Source: Semisulcospira habei (Eukaryota; Mollusca; Gastropoda; Semisulcospiridae). Taken from it: a stretch of 64,000 nt of DNA. The notes below the pieces were generated by a model. The model had not been told where the DNA came from and searched no databases. It saw nothing but the letters and a program-made list of their open reading frames with translations. Both the position numbers and the translations under genes were made by a program. Shown here in pieces: positions 58,531-64,000 of the stretch. Within the stretch, counting starts at the first letter, position 1. Each line of letters starts with the position of its first letter. The stretch covers positions 164,592,008-164,656,007 of the forward strand of contig BTPG01000004.1 of the NCBI GenBank assembly GCA_036245525.1, in the 5' to 3' direction.

Positions 58531-59640
58531 CTAGGAGGGAACAGAGCCGTCCTCCCAGTCGCAAACTCCCGACAATTTTAGCGAAGTGCATACCAACGGC
58601 GCCGGTGGCGCCGGGAGGGAGTGTTGCGCTGCGGCGATGTCCCCCACCATTGCGAGATTCTCTCGCTGGCCCGCCAGGTCCCTGAGGTAGAAGCGGGCGA
58701 ATACAGATTCAGTCTTCCCGTCCAAGGTAGCCCCGATGTCCGTGACAGTGCATTTTCTAACAAACGTGGCGCTCGTGGCCATGGCTCGTACCTCGTGTGC
58801 GCATATGTGCAGCCTCTTCGCTCCCTGCAGGGAGATATCTTGATAGGCGGAGCAGATGACTCAGGGAGCCAGGAAGAGAACGTCTGGGCTGTTATGTCAT
58901 TCCGCCGGTCTCAGAGGTAGGGAGAGGCGTGCACGCCCTCTGCGGAAGGCTTTAGATCGTCGCAGAGCAGTCAAAGGTGCGCACGGGATCCTGTTACCTG
59001 GTCTCCTGTGACAGGGGTTTGTTTCATAGCGGCTGTAAGGTGAAACCTGCGGCGCGGTCAGAGGAGACCTGTTTGGCAAGGAAGGCCGGGGCAGTGAGAA
59101 GTAGCACGGACCCGTCCGCTCAGAACTGTAAGCAGATAAGACGCGCCTAAGCGCATGTAGCTCGCTCCCCCGTGATGTGGTAGCCCGGGCCAGCAGGAAG
59201 CACGTGTAGCGTGTCACATCTGCGAACGGGCCGCTGTAAGGGTTCGAATCGGGCAGAATTCAACCACATTAGCACCCAGGGTAGGTCCCAGCGGGGGAGG
59301 AGCGAGCGGTAGGCCGGGCGCCGGCTGCCGAAGTGTCCCATAAGGTCGGCGAGTCTGTGCAGGCGCCCGGATCTGGGTGTCCGCGGTGTCAACGTGTAAG
59401 CGAGCCTGGACAGGTGACCCCTCACCGTGAAGGGGCTAGGTCTAGGTCTCAGCCGAGCCCGATAGAGCTCCGCCAGCTGCGGATACGACAAATCCGTGAG
59501 GTTCAGGCTGTGATCGGGGCATCAGGAAAACAGGAATCGCCATGTCCCACGTAGACTCGAATGGCCGAAGGTCTGGGGGCCGCAGCGATCGCCTCCACCG
59601 CTGTACCCGAGTAGCCTCTAGCACCGAGGGCTTGCCGCAC
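58531..59640 (-). pseudogene. DIRS tyrosine recombinase, copy 2
   Basis: The minus strand contains YRARLRPRPSPFTVRGHLSR and PRWDLPWVLMWL. TSRGSELHALR carries the first catalytic Arg, HEVRAMATS the HxxR motif, and VFARFYLRDLAGQ the Tyr. The Trp kept in copy 1 is absent here. Several frameshifts separate these blocks. Confidence 0.78.
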
Positions 59641-60330
59641 AACCTCCAGTCGTGAAGGATGAGCCGCTCCGGGCAGGGAGGAACAGCGGCTGGCGCAGTG
59701 GCTTGAGCATGGCGCGAGGAGTGGGAAGGCGCATGGGGGGTCGGGGGGGCCCGTGGCGAGGCTGAGAAGGCCGGTGTTCCTGTGGCGGATCCAGGCGAAC
59801 GGAGCGACTAACAGGAGGGCCGCCGGGCAGCGCCGAAGGTTGAGGAGGACTTTGGGTACGAGGACCGTCGAGGAAAGGCGGAGGCCGCCAGGACGTCCCA
59901 GGGAATGGAGCGCGCATCGACAGCCCAAGCACAGGGATCGGAATCGGTGGGACGAAGAGGGGAAGCCGAAGGTTCCACCTTGTGGCGAACCAGTCGACCT
60001 GGGGAGACTCCTAACGGGCGCGGGTCCACCGATAGATGTCCTGCCGAAGGGTCCAATCCGCGTGTAAGAGCTGGCCGTGGCGGGACAGCGAGTTGGTCCA
60101 GACGTACAGCTGTCCGGGAATGTGTCGGGCTCGCCAAGAAGGTCCGGTCCTCGCACCAACCCCAGCTCTGGTAGAGAAGCATACCAAGCTCGAGAGAGCG
60201 TGTGCCACCTTGTAACTGGAAGTAATCCACCAAAGGTGTGTTGTCAGAGAGGGCGAGCAGCTCCTGGTGTCTGAGGAGGTCATCCCAGCAATGAAGGGCT
60301 TGTCAACGGCCTGCATCACTGGCCGGACGA
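59640..60330 (-). pseudogene. DIRS RNase H region, copy 2
   Basis: The minus strand reads WVDYFQLQGGTRSLELGML, HIPGQLYVWTNSLSRHGQLL and HADWTLRQDIYRWTRAR across frames, then ALVPKVLLNLRRCPAALLLV-like sequence. This matches the DIRS order after RT, with the HIPG and SLSR blocks typical of the family. Confidence 0.72.
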
Positions 60331-60599
60331 TGAGATAGTGCGTTAATCCGAGGGCCGAGGGCCGGAAGTCAAGGGGAACCGCGGCAGGAGATGAGCATCC
60401 CACCCAGAGAGGCTCGCGTCGAACCCAGAGAGTACTGGGGCGGAGAAGATGCCCGGGGAACTGCTGAAGCCAGCCAAGCGGGGTCAGTCCACCGACGAAG
60501 GCGAGGTAACAGAATCTGGGGCACCGGCGCCATCGTCGATACGTCGCCGGAAGCCGGATGCCCAAGGAGTAGGAGATGCAGCAGCAACGGCTGGGCGTA

Positions 60600-61200
60600 G
60601 AGACGACCTAGGGAAGGAGTGAGATCAGACTTGCCCTCGTTTACTAGGAAGCCCCAAGTGCGTCCGGAGGTGCAGTAGCGCGTCCTTGTCTGTTGCGAGA
60701 GAGCTCTCGGACTGGCGGCGAAGGAAGAGGTCGTCTGGGTAGATCGACGTCGGACTGGAGGAGGACTGTCGGGCCTTGGCGACTAAGGAGTCCATCGGCC
60801 CGGTGAACCGCCAGGGCAGAGGTTGAGACCGAACGGGAGCGCGGGAAACTGGAGAAGACGCCGTCGATCGCAACCAGCGAACTTCCTGGGGGCCTGGAGC
60901 ATCGAGACAGCAGATACACATCGGAAAGGTCCAAGCCGCCTGCGCAGTCTAAGGCTGGACCGCTGCTTTCAGGGCTCTGGCAGTCTCCGTCCGGAAGGAG
61001 GGCCGAAATCTGTACAGGCCGAGAGAAGAAACCTGACGCCACTTCCTCCAGGCTTCGGAACGAAAAATCGGCGGCTGTAGAAGGTTGGCGAGTCTGAGAA
61101 TCGGAAAACCTCCGTGGCAACTTACCTGAGGGAGGAGACACCTCCCGCCGCGCGGAGGCCTCAGCGAAACACGGGGAACATGAGACCTCGAGGGAAAGAC
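60600..61200 (-). pseudogene. DIRS reverse transcriptase, copy 2
   Basis: The blocks GGLDLSDVYLLSR (motif A region), FPALPFGLN-like (motif B) and IYPDDLFLRRQSESS (catalytic YPDD, about 60740) are followed by LLHLRTHLGL. They occur in two frames, so at least one frameshift is present. Confidence 0.75.
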
Positions 61201-61583
61201 GGCCAAGACGGGGTCAGAGCACAGTCGGCGGAGGCAGCGAAGCGTAGACCGATGCGAGGTAGGCGGCGCGGTAGGCGACTCCGCTAAGAAGAGCCGATCA
61301 ACCCGGAGGCGTGATAGAAGGATGCCAGGCGTCTTCCACACGACGAACCAGGGCTTGAGTGAGCAGCTCCAGGAACCCAGCGCAGGCTAAGGTGTTCCGC
61401 ACCAGGGACGCAGTCATATCCAGGCCACGAGGGGGGGGAACGGGGAAGAAGAGCGGAGCCGCCAGCTTGCGACACGGCAGGGGGGGTCCATCGCAGGAAG
61501 AGGGATGGAGGAAGCCTGGGAATGGCCGGCATACCAGTCCCGACGGAAGGCGATGTCCAGGCCAGCCGGCCAGCGACGAATGG

Positions 61584-61969
61584 ATTGATTGATTGTACAT
61601 TGCTTAACGTCCCGACAGCAACAAGGCTTTCTCAGGACGTGCCTGCACTGCTTGTGAAAAAAAAAGCTAAACAGAAAATTGAATGTATGTCGCCAGCCGG
61701 TCAAATACGTTAAATAAACCTACAACATGGGGCCTAAATAAAGCTAAGACCATTTAGCAACACACATCCAATATCAAGAGCTACAGGCAGTGCAGACAGT
61801 AGGGAGAGTTTTAAAAAGGCAAATACAGGTGAATGGACCTTGGGTAGACAGAAACACATGCCCCAGAATAGAGAGAAAAACCCACCCTGTGGGGCTGACC
61901 AGGGTGACCCTGGGAACTAAAAAATACCTAACCCCACCCAAGTCCCCCAAGGCAGACCCGGGTGGGGTT
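61584..61969 (-). mobile_element. 386-bp non-autonomous retroelement, copy 2
   Basis: Inverted relative to copy 1 (3959-4345) and matching it end to end, including the CCCCACCC/GGGTGGGG head and the AATC tail. It is flanked by AGCGACGAATGG (61572-61583) and AGCGACGAACGG (61970-61981). It sits inside DIRS copy 2, so it inserted later. Confidence 0.8.
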
Positions 61970-61984
61970 AGCGACGAACGGAGA

Positions 61985-62618
61985 AGAACACCGGCTCTCG
62001 AGACGCGGGAAGTTGCAGGTGCGCTGAGAAGGCATCTCGCAGCTCCTCAAATTCAGGCGGCTGGGGAAGCGACTTGAACCTCTTAACTTGACGCTCGGCC
62101 TCCACCAAGGCAGAGACCTTCCTCTTCAGGGGGGGAGAGGCTGGGCAGGAGTCCGCTGGCAGAGTGGCCGCGATGATCCTGGCGGCTTCATCCAAAGCTA
62201 AGAGGGTCTCCGCACGGGACGACGACGGAAGGGTCGAGGAGACATCAACACCGACGTCGGCGGGCGAAAGGGAGCGACCATCCTCATCCAACAGGGCGGA
62301 GACGGAGTCCTCGGGCAGCAAACTGATGGCTTCTTCGTCCAGGGGGCGGCGAGAAGGCGGGCGAGGCACCGAGGAAGGCCGAAGCTTGGGCGGGGACGCG
62401 TGTCGAACCTCGCGGAAAGCCCGGGAACGAGCCGGCAGCGACGACGGAGGCGGGGATCGCCGAGGCAAACACGAGAAGAAGCAAGGAGGGGTCCTGTCCG
62501 GTGCGCGGGAACGACGTCTGGACGAAGGACGGCGGACAACCGAAGAGGGGCGCCGACCACAGGAAGAGGGCCGATGATGGCGGCGACGCGGCGAACGCAT
62601 CGAACGGTGCGAGGGCAA
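61985..62618 (-). pseudogene. DIRS gag-like frame, copy 2
   Basis: The minus-strand frame of 216 codons contains LDEDGRSLSPADVGVDVSST, LLALDEAARIIAATLPA, KRKVSALVEAERQVKRFKSL and FEELRDAFSAHLQLP. It is rich in Arg, Ser and Pro at the N-terminus and charged and helical after it, as in many DIRS gag proteins. No zinc knuckle is visible. Confidence 0.5.
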
Positions 62619-62723
62619 GCGCGAATGCGCATGCGACGAGGAGTGGCGGTGGGAGCGGCGACGATCCCGGCGGGGGAAATGATCCTTCCGGCGGCGCTCG
62701 CGAGGCGAGCGCGAGTGTCTAGA

Positions 62724-63308
62724 ACTGACGGTGGAACGGGATGAGTCGGGGGCGCGACTATGTCGCGTAGGTTGAGGCTGACGTCTCTCCTGGCCGGACT
62801 CAGTGAGAAGGGCTCTATGCCGGCGTACAGATCCTCCGGAAGGATCAGCGGGCTTATCGTGGAGAGAGAGAGAGGAGGAAGGCCAGTCAACGTGGGACGG
62901 CTCGTGGCGGACTGCTGCAGGCCGGGCTCAGTGAGGCGGGCGCTCTGCCGGCAAACAGACCCTCCGGAAGGGTCAGCGGGCATGGCAGCAGTGGCAGTCC
63001 TCTGATCAGCCAGCAAGTGAACTGAAAGTGGAACGGTGTGAGTCGGGGCGCGACTGTGTCGCGCAAGCTAAAGCTGACGCCTCTCTTGGCCAGACTCCGA
63101 GAGCAGGGCGCTATGCCGGCGTTCAGATCCTCCGGAAGGATCAGCGGCTTGTGGTGAGAGACGGGTGAGGAAGGCCAGTCAACGAGGGACGGCTCAGGGC
63201 AGACTGCTGCAGGCCGGGCTCAGTGAGGCGGGCGCTCTGCCGGCAAACAGACCCTCCGGAAGGGTCAGCGGGCGTGGCAGCAGTGGCGGTCCTCTGGTCA
63301 GCCAGCAA
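62724..63308. repeat. Two tandem units of about 293 bp
   Basis: Units beginning AACTGACGGTGGAACGG (62724) and AACTGAAAGTGGAACGG (63018) are collinear through CGGCAAACAGACCCTCCGGA. Each unit itself contains a near-duplicate block around GATCCTCCGGAAGGATCAGC and CCCTCCGGAAGGGTCAGC. Confidence 0.85.
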
Positions 63309-63649
63309 CACCGAGTCCCAACGGGAATCCTTTCCGTGAGGCCAGGGCGGGAAAGGGCGGTCAGCACCATAAGGGCTGCAGAAGAATCAACCGGAGCCGG
63401 AAGTGAGGAAGCAGGCAGGGGCCGCTCTCGTCGGTACAGGCTCCAGAGGTCCGACCAAACATCTCCGGCCAGGTCGCACAGACATGACAAAGGTGGTCCG
63501 GGTAGCAGCCCGCATGGTCATCCGTCGGCACTGGAAGTTTCCCCATAGGGAGCACATAAGCATCTGGGATCTGTAACAGACAAAGGGCATAGCAAGGTCG
63601 CAAACACAGGCAAGAGGGCGCCGAGCCCTCCTTTGTGATATCATTGTTT

Positions 63650-63770
63650 CCATCTCACCAGCCCTACCGGGCATTCTCTTTTCAATTAGTGGGAATGGCA
63701 TTTTTATCATATATTTTATCATATATTTTTATCATATTTTTATCATATGCCCTTGATTATGCGTGCTGTG
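63650..63770. other. AT-rich break in DIRS copy 2 sequence
   Basis: TTTATCATATAT repeats mark an abrupt fall in GC content between GC-rich gag-side DNA and the SINE-like segment, probably an insertion boundary. Confidence 0.4.
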
Positions 63771-63960
63771 TACATGAAGGCGAGACAGGCAAACGTAAGC
63801 CGAGTCTGTAGTAAACTGACTAGATGGAATGAGGAAAGTCCATATCCCATTCCTGCCCCCCAGGGGATACGAACCCGGGATCTTACGACTGCCAGCACAG
63901 TGTCTTGTCCACCAAGGTACCCCAGGCGCCGTGACCGCCGGCGCGTGAAACAGTGGTTAT
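63770..63960 (-). mobile_element. tRNA-derived SINE head
   Basis: On the minus strand, A box TGGTGGACAAG fits the Pol III consensus exactly and B box GGTTCGTATCC has one mismatch, with tRNA-like spacing. The T-stem and acceptor stem do not pair fully, so a SINE rather than a functional tRNA is inferred. Confidence 0.6.
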
Positions 63961-64000
63961 ACTCTCCAAGGGCTAAAGGGCCTTGAAGCTGGACGAACGG

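Larger units (their letters stand above)
58144..64000 (-). mobile_element. DIRS-like retrotransposon, copy 2, right end outside window
   Basis: The left edge ATTCATTTTTCTCTAAAAGG begins at 58144. An inverted repeat follows from 58182. The internal complementary region is at 58394-58495, joining complements of both edges. The minus-strand order is gag-like (62.0-63.6 kb), RT (60.6-61.3 kb), RNase H (59.8-60.3 kb) and recombinase (58.5-59.6 kb). A 386-bp element is inserted at 61584-61969. The frames are broken. Confidence 0.85.

Noticed and set aside
63852..63925. Functional tRNA gene
   Set aside because: The A and B boxes fit, but the stems do not pair and flanking sequence is repeat-like; called a SINE head.

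Overview
The window is animal genomic DNA: GT-AG introns, long simple repeats, and many nested transposable elements. Two spliced host genes can be reconstructed exon by exon, both on the minus strand. The mixture of DIRS, RTE, L2/CR1-like and I-like retroelements with dense short palindromic elements suggests a lophotrochozoan, most likely a mollusc. That is an inference from repeat content; no species marker was found.

Layout. 1-5 kb: palindromic mini-elements and a broken minus-strand LINE carrying a 387-bp non-autonomous insertion. 5.8-11.3 kb: a decayed, internally deleted I/Nimb-like LINE on the minus strand, followed by a tRNA-derived SINE. 11.7-15.07 kb: a full-length-looking RTE-like LINE with one open 1025-codon ORF and a 9-bp target-site duplication. 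15.8-20.3 kb: a possible six-exon plus-strand gene of unknown function. 24.7-27.4 kb: a complete four-exon gene for a secreted, probably GPI-anchored Ly6/uPAR-type protein with ten cysteines. 27.4-41.6 kb: mostly non-coding, with dozens of hairpin elements and two minisatellites. 41.7-57.5 kb: the seven 3' exons of ABCF1, covering its second ATPase domain, with introns full of mobile DNA. These introns hold a complete 6356-bp DIRS-like element (44090-50445). A second DIRS-like element starts at 58144 and runs off the right edge.

The most striking feature is a set of sequence-unrelated, near-palindromic mini-elements (families A-D). Where their ends are intact they are flanked by TTAA and mostly begin 5'-CCC or CCY, which fits piggyBac-type MITEs. 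They nest in each other, sit side by side sharing one TTAA, and one of them hosts the complete DIRS element. A related empty copy 5 kb away fixes that insertion to the base. The element's internal complementary region independently gives the same ends. The DIRS copy also holds a 120-bp 5S rRNA-like sequence.

The two host genes have no evident functional link. ABCF1 is a translation factor of the cytosol and ribosome; the Ly6-type protein belongs to the cell surface.
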